Shown here piece after piece: positions 44,883 to 53,539 of a stretch of 64,000 nucleotides of DNA (its first letter is position 1; each line of letters starts with the position of its first letter). Source of the stretch: Pinisolibacter aquiterrae (lineage in GTDB: Bacteria > Pseudomonadota > Alphaproteobacteria > Rhizobiales > Ancalomicrobiaceae); NCBI RefSeq assembly GCF_019160155.1, contig NZ_JAFNIH010000019.1, positions 372,001 through 436,000 of the forward strand, read 5' to 3'. The translations under genes were made by a program, and so were the position numbers. The notes beneath the pieces are model-generated. The model ran no database searches. It had not been told where the DNA came from and saw nothing but the letters and a program-made list of their open reading frames with translations.

Positions 44883-46858
44883 TCCGCCGCCTCCCTCTGC
44901 GCGGTCGGATGGACCGTCATGTCCTCGATCTTCACGTCGCCGGTGATGCTGCCCTTGCGACCGTCCTCGAAGGCGATCTCGGTGACCACGTGCTTCTCGG
45001 TGGAGCCGTCGTAGAGCGCCTCCACCAGCGGGGCATAACGATCGGCGATGAAGCTGCGCCGCACCTTCTGGGTCCGGGTCAACTCGCCGTCGTCGGCGTC
45101 GAGTTCCTTGTGCAGGACCAGGAAACGGCGGATCTGCGCGCCCGCCATCATCGGTTCGGCCGCGAGGTCGCGATTGACCCGGTCGACCGCCGCCCGGATG
45201 CGCTCGATGACGCGTGGGTGGCCGGCGAGTTCCTGGTAGCTCGCGTAGGTGACGTCGTTGCGCTCGGCCCAGGCGCCGACCGAGCCGAGATCGATGTTGA
45301 CGAAGACCGTCACGAAGTCACGCTTGTCGCCGAAGGCCACCGCCTCCTTGATGTCGGCGAAGAACTTGAGCTTGTTCTCGATGTATTTCGGCGCGAACAA
45401 GGTGCCGTCGGCCAGTTTGCCGACGTCCTTGGCGCGGTCGATGATCTTGAGATGCCCGGTCGCGTCGACGAAGCCGGCGTCGCCCGAGCGCACCCAGCCG
45501 TCGGGCGTCTTGGTCTCGGCGGTGGCGGCGTCGTTCTTGTAGTAGCCGACGAAGACGCCGGGGCTCTTGTAGAGCACCTCGCCGCTGTCGGAGATCTTGA
45601 TCTCCACCTCCGGCGCCGGCACCCCGACCGTCTCGGCGTGGATCTCGGCATCCGGCTGCATCGTCACGTAGACCGAGGCTTCGGTCTGGCCGTAGAGCTG
45701 CTTCAGATTGATGCCGAGCGCGCGGAAATAGCGGAAGATCTCCGGCCCGATCGCCTCGCCGGCGGTATAGGCGACGCGGGTGCGCGAGAAGCCGTAGCGG
45801 TTCTTGAGCGGCCCGTAGACCAGGATCTCGCCGAGCCCGTAGGTGAGACGATCCATCAGCCCGACCGGCCGGCGATCGAGGATCGCCTCGCCGACCCGGT
45901 CGGCCACCTTCAGGAAATGCTCGACCATGCGCTGCTTGACGCGGCCGGCGTCCTGCATCCGGACCTGCGTGCGGGTCAGGAGGCTCTCGTAGACGCGCGG
46001 CGGGGCGAAGACGTAGGTCGGACCGATCTCGCGGCGATCGTCCTCCACCGTCTCCGCGCTCTCCGGACAGGAGACGCAGAAGCCGGCGATCAGCGATTGG
46101 GCATAGGAGAAGATGTGGTCGCCGACCCAGGCGATCGGCAGATAGGCGACGACCTCCTCGCTCTCGCCGAGCCGGTCGAAATCGATGCCGTTGCGGGCCG
46201 AGATCAACACGTTGTCGAAGGAGAGCATCACCCCCTTCGGCTTGCCGGTGGTGCCGGAGGTGTAGAGCATCACGGCGAGGTCGAAGCCGCGCCCCAACTC
46301 GATCCGCGCCCGCCAGCCCGCCTCGAGCACGGGATCGCGATCGCGCGCCTCCCGCCCCGACCGCGACACCTCGACGAAGGCGTGGAGCCGGCCGTGCTCG
46401 TAGTCGCGCATGCCGCGCTCGTCGTCGTAGATCATGTGGCGCAGCGCCGGCAGGCGACCGGCCACCGAGAGAACCTTGTCGACCTGCTCCTGGTCCTCGG
46501 CGACGACGAAGGCGACCTCGGCGTGCTCCAGCACATAGGCCATCTCGTCGGCGACGCTGTCCTTGTAGACCGGCACCGGCACCGCGCCGAGCGACTGCAC
46601 GGCGGCGAAGGTCCAATAGAGCCGCGGCCGGTTGGCGCCGATCACCGCCACCTTCTCGCCGGCCTCGAGACCGAGTTTCTGAAGGCCGAGCGCGTAGTCG
46701 CGCACCAGATCGGCGACCTCGCCCCACGTCCAGGTCTGCCAGATGCCGAGATCCTTCTCGCGCATCGCCGGACGATCGCGACGGTTCACGGCATTCCAGA
46801 TCAACAGTTTGGGAAAGGTGTCCCGTTCGCCGGAACGGGTTTCTCCCGCCGTCGCCAT
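44879..46858 (-). CDS. AMP-dependent acyl-CoA synthetase (long-chain type)
   Basis: The 659-residue protein is of the long-chain acyl-CoA synthetase class. The phosphate loop is LYTSGTTGKPKGV, followed by YLPIAWVGDHIFSYAQSL, QLYGQTEASVYVTM, WVRSGDAGFVDATGHLKIIDRAKD and FAPKYIENKLKF. It makes acyl-CoA from a carboxylic acid, CoA and ATP through an acyl-adenylate. It is the first gene of the liv-type operon and is coupled to livG. Together with the PaaK-like ligase at the other end, it suggests uptake and activation of aromatic or medium-chain acids; the substrate is inferred. Confidence 0.9.
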   Translation of the reverse strand: MATAGETRSGERDTFPKLLIWNAVNRRDRPAMREKDLGIWQTWTWGEVADLVRDYALGLQKLGLEAGEKVAVIGANRPRLYWTFAAVQSLGAVPVPVYKDSVADEMAYVLEHAEVAFVVAEDQEQVDKVLSVAGRLPALRHMIYDDERGMRDYEHGRLHAFVEVSRSGREARDRDPVLEAGWRARIELGRGFDLAVMLYTSGTTGKPKGVMLSFDNVLISARNGIDFDRLGESEEVVAYLPIAWVGDHIFSYAQSLIAGFCVSCPESAETVEDDRREIGPTYVFAPPRVYESLLTRTQVRMQDAGRVKQRMVEHFLKVADRVGEAILDRRPVGLMDRLTYGLGEILVYGPLKNRYGFSRTRVAYTAGEAIGPEIFRYFRALGINLKQLYGQTEASVYVTMQPDAEIHAETVGVPAPEVEIKISDSGEVLYKSPGVFVGYYKNDAATAETKTPDGWVRSGDAGFVDATGHLKIIDRAKDVGKLADGTLFAPKYIENKLKFFADIKEAVAFGDKRDFVTVFVNIDLGSVGAWAERNDVTYASYQELAGHPRVIERIRAAVDRVNRDLAAEPMMAGAQIRRFLVLHKELDADDGELTRTQKVRRSFIADRYAPLVEALYDGSTEKHVVTEIAFEDGRKGSITGDVKIEDMTVHPTAQREAAE

Positions 46859-46890
46859 GCGCGTCTTCTCCCCTCGGCGTCTCGCATTCT

Positions 46891-46905
46891 CACCGAATTT
46901 CGGTG
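46891..46905. promoter_or_regulatory. Palindromic operator candidate before the acyl-CoA synthetase operon
   Basis: CACCGAATTTCGGTG is a perfect 7-bp inverted repeat around one base, 33 bases upstream of the first gene of the operon. The size suits a dimeric regulator such as a TetR-type repressor. AT-rich sequence (ATTAAATGGGATTAAT near 46922-46937) lies just beyond and may hold the promoter. Confidence 0.4.
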
Positions 46906-47057
46906 GCGCTCGATCGTTCGATTAAATGGGATTAATGCCGAGTTTCGTCTCGGACGCAAGCCTCGAGCGCCGCCCATTGGTCGTAGAGAAGGAAATTCCA
47001 GTGGGCCGAAAAAATGCATGCTCACTGCATGTCGATGCCGTCGGAGCGAAAATGAGA

Positions 47058-47090
47058 AGGCCCGGAGGGCGTTTCTCGCCATCCGGGCCT
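47058..47090 (-). terminator. Terminator of the TRAP transporter operon
   Basis: AGGCCCGGA (47058-47066) and TCCGGGCCT (47082-47090) are perfectly complementary, and an inner GGCG/CGCC stem lies within. On the minus strand the hairpin is followed by TCTCATTTTC. It stands 67 bases after the dctM stop and before the acyl-CoA synthetase operon. Confidence 0.75.
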
Positions 47091-47156
47091 CGTCGGTTCG
47101 AACCGCTTTCGCACGCCGTGGGCGCCGGTTTTCGGCCTCCCGCGCGCGCCCCCGCG

Positions 47157-48746
47157 TCATTGCGACGCGTAGAGCAACCTCGGCAGCCAGGTCGCGAGCG
47201 ACGGCCATTCCCACAGCACCCACAGCATCGCCACCTGGATGACCACGAAGGGCACCGCGCCGAGATAGATGTGCGAGGTCTTGACCTCCGGTGGCGCCAC
47301 GCCGCGCAGGAAGAACAGCGCCGCGCCGAAGGGGGGATGCATGAACGAGGTCTGGAGATTGACGCTCATCAGCACGCCGAGCCACACCGGGCTCATCGCC
47401 GAACCGTCCGGCATCGGCATCTTCAAGAGCACCGGCGCGGCGATCGGCACGACGATATAGGCGATCTCCAGATAGTCGACGAAGAAACCGAGCAGGAACA
47501 TCGCGATCATCACGACGATGATCGCCTGGGCCGAGCCGCCCGGCAGCGCCTCGAGGTGACGCGCCACCATCGCCTCGCCGCCGAGGCCACGGAACACCAG
47601 GCTGAAGAAGGTCGCGCCGATGACGATGGTGAAGACCATCGTGGTGATCTCGGTGGTGGTGCGCACCACGGGCCGCAGCACTTCCCCCTTGAAGTTGACC
47701 CAGGTCGCCAGCAGCACGCCCGCCGCCAGCACCAGCGACAACACCACCGAGGCGGCGATCCCGAGCGACTGGAGCCCGGTGGTGTCGGAGCGACCGAGCC
47801 GCATGTCGACGGTGGTCGCCAGCACCAGCAGCGCCGCCAGCGCCACCCAGGTCGCGACGAACCACGGCGTGAGATGCGGCGCGCGCCGCTGGCCGCCGAG
47901 CAGAAGCGTGCCGACCGCGCCGACCGAGGCCGCTTCCGTCGGCGTGGCGATGCCGAACAGGATCGATCCGAGCACGCACAGGACGAGCGCCACCGGCGGG
48001 ATCAGAGCGCCGGCCACTTCACCGAGCGTCACCTTGCCGAGGCCTTCCGGCGCCGGCGGCGAGCTCTTCGGCGAGACGATCGCCACCACCACCTGATAGA
48101 CGATGTAGAGACCGGCGAGCGCGAGACCGGGGATCAGCGCGCCGGCGAAGAGATCCGACACCGAGACGGTCTCGGGGGCGAAGTTGCCCATGTCGGTCTG
48201 CGCGGTCTGATAGGCGTTGGCGAGCACGTCGCCGAGCACCACCAGCACCAGCGACGGCGGAATGATCTGCCCGAGCGTTCCCGCCGCCGCGATCGATCCG
48301 GCCGCCAGTTTCGGGTCGTAGCCCCAGCGCAGCATGGTCGGCAGCGACAGGAGCCCCATCGTCACCACCGTCGCCCCGACGATGCCGGTCGAGGCCGCGA
48401 GCAGCGCGCCGACCAGCGTCACGGATATGCCGAGCCCGCCGGGGAGGCGGCCGAACAGCCGCCCCATCGTCTCGAGCAGCAGTTCCGCCACCTTGGAGCG
48501 CTCGAGCATCACGCCCATGAAGACGAACAGCGGCACCGAGATCAGCACCGGGTTGGTCATGATGCCGAAGATGCGCTGCGGCAGCGCCGCCAGGAAGGTC
48601 GGGTCGAAGGCCCCGAGCATCCAGCCGATCACCGAGAACAGGATCGCCGTCCCGGCGAGCGTGAAGGCGACCGGAAAGCCCGCCAGCAGCACGACACAGG
48701 CGACGACGAACATGCCGACGTCGAGCCATTCGGACACGGTGTTCAT
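47157..48746 (-). CDS. dctM: TRAP transporter large permease subunit
   Basis: The 529-residue membrane protein is the ion-coupled large subunit of a TRAP transporter (DctM class). It has more than twelve helices, with PVLISVPLFVFMGVMLERS, GSIAAAGTLGQIIPPSLVLVVLGD, ATPTEAASVGAVGTLLLGG and NLQTSFMHPPFGAALFFLRGVAP, all conserved family segments. The loop after GTLLLGG is longer than in the short DctM form. It starts with ATGA overlap on the small subunit. No solute-binding (DctP) gene is present in the window, so the substrate cannot be predicted. Confidence 0.92.
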   Translation of the reverse strand: MNTVSEWLDVGMFVVACVVLLAGFPVAFTLAGTAILFSVIGWMLGAFDPTFLAALPQRIFGIMTNPVLISVPLFVFMGVMLERSKVAELLLETMGRLFGRLPGGLGISVTLVGALLAASTGIVGATVVTMGLLSLPTMLRWGYDPKLAAGSIAAAGTLGQIIPPSLVLVVLGDVLANAYQTAQTDMGNFAPETVSVSDLFAGALIPGLALAGLYIVYQVVVAIVSPKSSPPAPEGLGKVTLGEVAGALIPPVALVLCVLGSILFGIATPTEAASVGAVGTLLLGGQRRAPHLTPWFVATWVALAALLVLATTVDMRLGRSDTTGLQSLGIAASVVLSLVLAAGVLLATWVNFKGEVLRPVVRTTTEITTMVFTIVIGATFFSLVFRGLGGEAMVARHLEALPGGSAQAIIVVMIAMFLLGFFVDYLEIAYIVVPIAAPVLLKMPMPDGSAMSPVWLGVLMSVNLQTSFMHPPFGAALFFLRGVAPPEVKTSHIYLGAVPFVVIQVAMLWVLWEWPSLATWLPRLLYASQ

Positions 48747-49267
48747 CGGGCCGTCTCCTCGGTCTCGGCGTCGTCCTCGGTCAGCGTGGCGATCGCCCGG
48801 ATCACCGACGAGAGGCCCTGAAGGGCGAGCAGCCCGGCGAAGGCGAGCAACTCCGCCTTGAGCAGATAGAGGAAGGGCAGACCCGCCGTCTCGCGCGACC
48901 CTTCGAGGATGGCGAAGGAGCGCCACACGTAAGGGTAGGCGACCCAGAGCAGCAGCCCCGTCACCGGCCACAGGAAGACCAGCGTCCCCACCAGATCGAC
49001 GATCGCCCGCGCCTTCAGGCTCGCCTCACGATAATAGATGTCGACCCGCACATGCCCGTCGCGCAGCAGCGTGAACCCGGCCGCCAGCATGAACACCGAG
49101 GCATAGACGTAGGTGATGCCCTCCTGCAGCCAGACGAAGCCGACGCCGAAGACGTAACGCTGGATCACGACTGCGAACTGCAACAGGACGAGGGCGAACA
49201 CCCCCCAGGCGATGAAGCGGCCGACCTTGTCGTTCAAGGCCTCGATCGCTGTGGCGATTTTGAGCAT
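48743..49267 (-). CDS. dctQ: TRAP transporter small permease subunit
   Basis: The 174-residue protein has the four helices of the DctQ family (GVFALVLLQFAVVIQRYVFG, the GHVRVDIYYREASLKARAIVDLVGTLVFL segment, then two more). It partners the large subunit encoded directly downstream. The C-terminus is acidic (LTEDDAETEETAR). It is the first gene of the operon, 202 bases from the divergent amidotransferase-like gene. Confidence 0.9.
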   Translation of the reverse strand: MLKIATAIEALNDKVGRFIAWGVFALVLLQFAVVIQRYVFGVGFVWLQEGITYVYASVFMLAAGFTLLRDGHVRVDIYYREASLKARAIVDLVGTLVFLWPVTGLLLWVAYPYVWRSFAILEGSRETAGLPFLYLLKAELLAFAGLLALQGLSSVIRAIATLTEDDAETEETAR

Positions 49268-49469
49268 GAGATCCCCGAGAGGAACGAAGAACAGCGGGAA
49301 GGCCCTTCATAGACGGGCGAAACCCATCGGTCGAGCACCACGAGCGCGGGAGCCATGCGACCATCGGCTCCGTCTCGTCATTTCGCCGAGGTCGTGGCAT
49401 ATCTGCCGAACGACCGCTCGAGAGCCGGGGCCGCGCCCCCGGCCACTGGTTTCACGCTCGCGAGGTGCC

Positions 49470-50225
49470 ATGACCGCCCGTCCGCTCGTCCTTCTCTCCG
49501 CCGACTACAAGGTCATCGACGGCCTCGCCTGGCACATGACGCCGGCGCCCTACATCGAGGGCGTTCTGCACGGTGCCGGCGCCATGCCGGTGCTCCTGCC
49601 GGCGCTCGGCGGCGCGCTCGACCTCGACGCCATCCTCGCCCGCATGGACGGCGTGCTCCTGACCGGGTCGCGCTCCAACGTGCATCCGAGCCTCTACGGC
49701 GAGGAGCCGACCCTCGGCCACGAGCCCTACGACCCCGCCCGCGACGCCACCACCCTGCCGCTGATCCGCCGCGCCATCGATCTCGGCGTGCCGCTCCTCG
49801 CCATCTGCCGCGGCTATCAGGAGCTGAACGTCGCGCTCGGCGGCTCGCTCCACACGGAGATCCAGACCTTCGAGGGCCGGATGGACCACCGCGCCCCCGA
49901 CACCTCCGACTGGGACGCCCGCTTCGCCATCCGCCACCCGGTCCACATCGTCCGCGACGGCTGCATCGGCAAGATCCTGGACGCCGACAGCGTCGACGTG
50001 AATTCGCTCCACCGCCAGGGCCTCGCCCGCCTCGCCGATCGCCTGGCGATCGAGGCGACCGCGCCCGACGGCACCATCGAGGCGGTGCGCGTGGTCGATG
50101 CGAAGGCCTTCGCCGTCGGCGTCCAGTGGCATCCCGAATATTGGGTGAGGACCGACGGCCCCTCGGCCAAACTCTTCGCCGCCTTCGGCGCCGCCATGCA
50201 CGAGCGCGCCGCCGCGCGCGGGTGA
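49470..50225 (+). CDS. Class I glutamine amidotransferase-like hydrolase (PuuD family)
   Basis: The 251-residue protein resembles gamma-glutamyl-GABA hydrolase PuuD. It has GVLLTGSRSNVHPSLYGE, the nucleophile cysteine at about 113 in LLAICRGYQELNVALGG, and the His-Glu pair in GVQWHPEYW. Members hydrolyse gamma-glutamyl amides, for instance in putrescine degradation. The polyamine genes at 54-58 kb make that assignment attractive, but the neighbours here are transport genes. It has its own promoter region, divergent from the TRAP genes. Confidence 0.85.
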   Translation: MTARPLVLLSADYKVIDGLAWHMTPAPYIEGVLHGAGAMPVLLPALGGALDLDAILARMDGVLLTGSRSNVHPSLYGEEPTLGHEPYDPARDATTLPLIRRAIDLGVPLLAICRGYQELNVALGGSLHTEIQTFEGRMDHRAPDTSDWDARFAIRHPVHIVRDGCIGKILDADSVDVNSLHRQGLARLADRLAIEATAPDGTIEAVRVVDAKAFAVGVQWHPEYWVRTDGPSAKLFAAFGAAMHERAAARG

Positions 50226-50616
50226 CGGCGGGGGCGACCGGCGAAGGCCCGATCGGCCGTCCGCGAACGCGTCCTCTCCCCGCAACGACCTCGTGCGGAG
50301 ACCTTCACGGGTGAGGTGCCCGGTCGAAGACCGGGCCTCCAACCACGAAGGGCGAGAGGCACGGCCTCCGGGGATCGCGGGCGGGTCTCGGGCGATCGTG
50401 CCCATCGGCCCTTCGCCCTTCGAGGCTCGCTCACGCTCGCACCTCAGGGTGAAGCGCCTCCGCACCGGGAGCCCCGTTCGGCCGCACTCGGCCGCCACCC
50501 ATCTCTCCGGGAAGAATCGATCGGTGGCTTTCAGCCGCCGCCCATCTCTCCGGGAAGAATCGATCGGCGGCTTTCAGCCGCCGCCCATCTCTCCGGGAAG
50601 AATCGATCGGCGGCTT
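50226..50616. other. Repeat-rich intergenic region between amidotransferase-like and NicO genes
   Basis: There is no gene here. A hairpin at 50318-50336 (8-bp arms GCCCGGTC and GACCGGGC, loop GAA) lies 92 bases after the stop of the amidotransferase-like gene. A second copy of the dispersed GAGGTG-CCTCGAAG repeat lies at 50418-50445 in inverse orientation. From 50498 a 43-bp tandem repeat begins. The region lies between convergent genes and probably serves only for termination. Confidence 0.6.
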
Positions 50617-50626
50617 TCAGCCGCCG
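50498..50626. repeat. Three tandem 43-bp repeats at the 3' end of the NicO gene
   Basis: Units lie at 50498-50540, 50541-50583 and 50584-50626 and start CCCATCTCTCCGGGAAGAAT. Units 2 and 3 are identical and unit 1 differs by one base (GGTGG for GGCGG). Each unit contains the hairpin CGGCGGCTTTCAGCCGCCG or its variant. The last unit includes the stop codon and last codons of the NicO gene, so the array looks like a triplication of that gene's end. Confidence 0.92.
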
Positions 50627-51651
50627 ATCGGGCCACCCCAGATCGCCGCGCCGGTCAGGAGCGTGCCGGCGGTCAGGACGAGCAGCGCGCCCGTGACCTC
50701 CGCCGTGCGCAGGATCCGCAGGGGCCACGGCCCCTCGTCACCGGCGATCCTGAGCGCCAGATTGCGCGCGCTCACCGCCAGCGAGGCGAGAACCGACACG
50801 GTGAATCCGGTGCCGAGCGCCATCGCCATCACCGAGGCCATGCCGGGGCCCGGCATCTTCTGCGCGAAGGCGAAGACCAGAACGATCAGCGCCCCGGTAC
50901 AGGGCCGGATCCCGACCGCCGCGATCGCGCCGAGCGCCTTCTTCCAATCGAACGGCCCCTTGATCAGCGAGGGATCCGGCATGTGCGACACGCCGCAGGG
51001 ACAGGCCTGCGGCACCGCCGCCGGATCGCCGCCGATCGCGCAATCGACCACGTCCGCCTCGCTCGCCACCACCGGGGCGGCGCGCGCCGCCCGGCGCGCC
51101 CGCACGATCGGCTCGACGATCTTCACCCAGGCGAGCCACAGCCCGAGCCCGAGGATCGCCGCCGCGCTGGTGCGCTCGAGCGCCGTCGTGGCGTCGGTCA
51201 TCTGCAACGCCGTCAGATTGAAGATCAGGATCGCCGAACCGACCAGGAGGATCGCCATCGCCCCCTGCACCACCGCCGAGATGAAGGCGAGCACGATGCC
51301 GCGCTTCAGCGTCTCGTCGTTGGCGAGCACATAGGAGGTGATCACCGCCTTGCCGTGACCGGGACCGGCGGCGTGGAAGATGCCGTAGAGAAACGAGAGC
51401 CCGATCATCCACCAACCGGCGTGCGGCTGGGTCTTCATCGCCCTGAGCCCGTCCTTCAGCGCCAAGTAGAAGACGCTCTGCTGATGGACGATCCAGGCGA
51501 AGATCGTGCCGCGCGGCGCCGAGGCGCCGAGCTCCGGGTTGCCGACGCCGAAGGGACCGGCCTGGGCGAAGGCCGGTGCCGCCGTGACCATCACCGCGAG
51601 CCCGAGGACGATCGCCACGACCGCCCATCCGTGGAGCCGCCGGGCGCTCAC
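50617..51651 (-). CDS. NicO-family nickel/cobalt efflux-type permease
   Basis: The 344-residue membrane protein belongs to the NicO/RcnA family (COG2215). It has an export signal-like start (AVVAIVLGLAVMVTAAPAFA) and the histidine-rich motif FHAAGPGHGKAVITSYVL. Then come a loop with PQACPCGVSHMPD that may bind metal, VGIRPCTGALIVLVFAFAQ, and GTGFTVSVLASLAVSA. Such proteins export or import nickel, cobalt or other divalent metals. The GTG start overlaps the DUF1007 stop as GTGA. Its 3' end lies inside a 43-bp tandem repeat. Confidence 0.88.
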   Translation of the reverse strand: MSARRLHGWAVVAIVLGLAVMVTAAPAFAQAGPFGVGNPELGASAPRGTIFAWIVHQQSVFYLALKDGLRAMKTQPHAGWWMIGLSFLYGIFHAAGPGHGKAVITSYVLANDETLKRGIVLAFISAVVQGAMAILLVGSAILIFNLTALQMTDATTALERTSAAAILGLGLWLAWVKIVEPIVRARRAARAAPVVASEADVVDCAIGGDPAAVPQACPCGVSHMPDPSLIKGPFDWKKALGAIAAVGIRPCTGALIVLVFAFAQKMPGPGMASVMAMALGTGFTVSVLASLAVSARNLALRIAGDEGPWPLRILRTAEVTGALLVLTAGTLLTGAAIWGGPIGG

Positions 51652-52313
51652 GGGCACACCACCGTCATGCGATTGGCGAGATCGGAGGTCATCGCCTTGA
51701 GATTGGCCGGCAATTCGCGCTCGCTCGCCGGGATCTGGCCGAGGATCGCGGCGGTCGCCGGATCCGGCGCGTCCTTGCGCTTGAGGCTCGCCTTGCAGTT
51801 GGCCGGCGCGTTCTCGAGAACGATCGGGTCCTTCTCCACCATCTGGAAATCGACGAAATAGCCGGGATCGTAGACGTCCAGCGTGACCCCGGTCGCATCC
51901 GGCTTGATCGGCTGCATCAGATTGAGCGTGTAGAACAGCGTCAGATAGCCGTCGGCCGACTGCAGCCAATATTCGGTCGGGATCTTGAACCCGGTGCGGC
52001 GTCCGCCGACCCGAAGAAAGGTGAAATACTCGTAGTCCTTCAGCGAATCGACATTGACCTTGGCGAGCGGCTGCAATTCCTCGACGGTGAGGATGCCGTC
52101 GCCGTTCTTGTCGAGCCCCTGGGAGGCGAAGGCGGAAAAGGCGTCGTCGAAACGCCAGATCTGACGCACCGCGACGATCCGCCCCTCCTTGTCGAACACC
52201 ACCTGGCTGCGCGCGTCGACGAAGACGTGCGGATGGGCCGCCGCCGGCGCCGCCACGCCGATCACGGCACCGACCGCCGCGACGGCGCTGAGAACGAGGG
52301 ATCGCAACGACAT
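51648..52313 (-). CDS. DUF1007 periplasmic protein, partner of NicO transporter
   Basis: The 221-residue protein has a signal peptide (LVLSAVAAVGAVIGVAAPAAAHPHVF). The mature N-terminus AHPHVFVDAR could bind metal. A loop LDKNGDGILTVEEL matches an EF-hand calcium-binding loop. DUF1007 genes are regularly placed next to NicO-type permease genes, and here the two overlap by four bases. A role as periplasmic metal-binding subunit is inferred. Confidence 0.85.
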   Translation of the reverse strand: MSLRSLVLSAVAAVGAVIGVAAPAAAHPHVFVDARSQVVFDKEGRIVAVRQIWRFDDAFSAFASQGLDKNGDGILTVEELQPLAKVNVDSLKDYEYFTFLRVGGRRTGFKIPTEYWLQSADGYLTLFYTLNLMQPIKPDATGVTLDVYDPGYFVDFQMVEKDPIVLENAPANCKASLKRKDAPDPATAAILGQIPASERELPANLKAMTSDLANRMTVVCP

Positions 52314-52408
52314 GGGGCCTCCCGGCGGTTCCGCTGCCCGGCAGCGGTGGCTACGCGAATCGCGAGGGGATCATCGCATTGCGGCGAAGGCGAGGACAGG
52401 CATCCGCC

Positions 52409-53317
52409 TCACATGCAGGGGTCGCGCCGCTTGCGTCGCTCGAACCAGCCGACCAGAAAATCGACGAAGACCCGCACCTTGGCCGAGAGATGGCGGCGAT
52501 GCGGATAGACCGCGTTGACGGTCAGGCCGGTCAGCTCGAACTCCTCGAGCAGGGCGACGAGCCGCCCGTCCTGGATCGCCCGCGCCACCGCGAACAACGG
52601 CACCCGCGCCACCCCGACCCCGGCGATCGCCGCCTCGGCGGTCACCTGCGGTCCGTTGACGTTCATGCGCGGGCTCACCGCCACCACCACCCGCTCGCCA
52701 TCGACGATGAAGGGCCAATGGTGCCAGTTGCGCGCGTTGGTGTCGCAGATCGCCGGCAGTCCCAGGAGATCGTCCGGCCGCGCCGGGCGCCCATGCGCCT
52801 CGATCCACGCCGGCGCGGCGCAGGTCACCACTCGAAAGGCGGCGAGGCGCCGGGCGATCAGGCTCGAATCGGCCGGCTCCGAGACCCGGATCGCCACGTC
52901 GAACCCCTCCTCGACCAGATCGACGAAGCGATCGTCGAGCCTCAGATCGATGGTGATGTCGGGATGCTCGGCCATGAACTCGACCACCGCGCCCCCGAGC
53001 TCGGCGTCGCCATAGGAGCGCGGCGCCGAAATCCGCAGATGCCCACGCGCCTGAGTGTGGGTGTCGCGCACCGAGGCGGTGAGGTCCTCGAGCCGCTGCA
53101 GGAGATCGACCGCCTCGCGGTGATAGGCGATGCCGGCTTCCGTCGGCGACAGCTGCCGCGTCGTCCGATTGAGCAGGCGAACCCCCAGTTCGTCCTCGAG
53201 ATCGCGGACGTATTTGGAGAGCAACGCCTTCGATTTGCCGGCCTTGCGCGCGGCGGCCGAAAACCCGCCGGCATCCACCACCTGCACGAAGGCCTGCATG
53301 CGCGTCAGCGTGTCCAT
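52409..53317 (-). CDS. LysR-family transcriptional regulator
   Basis: The 302-residue protein has the LysR helix-turn-helix at its start (MQAFVQVVDAGGFSAAARKAGKSKALLSKYVRDLEDELGVRLLNRTTR) and a type 2 periplasmic-binding-like sensor domain (DVAIRVSEPADSSLIARRLA). The DSSLIARRL pattern belongs to the CrgA-like subgroup. ATG at 53317 is chosen because GGAGA lies at the right distance. The gene is divergent from the ornithine decarboxylase leader with about 190 bases to that promoter, and in tandem with the DUF1007-NicO pair; its target is not known. Confidence 0.9.
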   Translation of the reverse strand: MDTLTRMQAFVQVVDAGGFSAAARKAGKSKALLSKYVRDLEDELGVRLLNRTTRQLSPTEAGIAYHREAVDLLQRLEDLTASVRDTHTQARGHLRISAPRSYGDAELGGAVVEFMAEHPDITIDLRLDDRFVDLVEEGFDVAIRVSEPADSSLIARRLAAFRVVTCAAPAWIEAHGRPARPDDLLGLPAICDTNARNWHHWPFIVDGERVVVAVSPRMNVNGPQVTAEAAIAGVGVARVPLFAVARAIQDGRLVALLEEFELTGLTVNAVYPHRRHLSAKVRVFVDFLVGWFERRKRRDPCM

Positions 53318-53504
53318 CACCGTCTCCGCTCACCGAACGATCCTCGGGAAATCCTACTCGATCGTCTCCGATTTGCCACCCCCGAGGCGCCCGGTGCCGG
53401 CCTCGCGCGCGCTCCGCCGCGCCCACGCGGATTCCGTGAATTCCCTCGATCGGCCCGTGGCTTGCCCGGGGGTGGAAAATCTCGGTCCGTCATCGAGAAT
53501 TCAC

Positions 53505-53533
53505 TTGTGTCACCGGGCGAACGGCCCTATATC
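53505..53533 (+). promoter_or_regulatory. Sigma-70 type promoter of the ornithine decarboxylase leader
   Basis: TTGTGT (53505-53510) and TATATC (53528-53533) are separated by exactly 17 bases. A start point near 53540 would place the first hairpin of the leader about ten bases into the transcript. The untranslated leader would then be about 540 bases. Confidence 0.6.
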
Positions 53534-53539
53534 CCGGCT

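Noticed and set aside
50498-50626. CRISPR-like array
   Set aside because: The 43-bp units are directly adjacent with no spacers, only three copies exist, and no cas gene is present.
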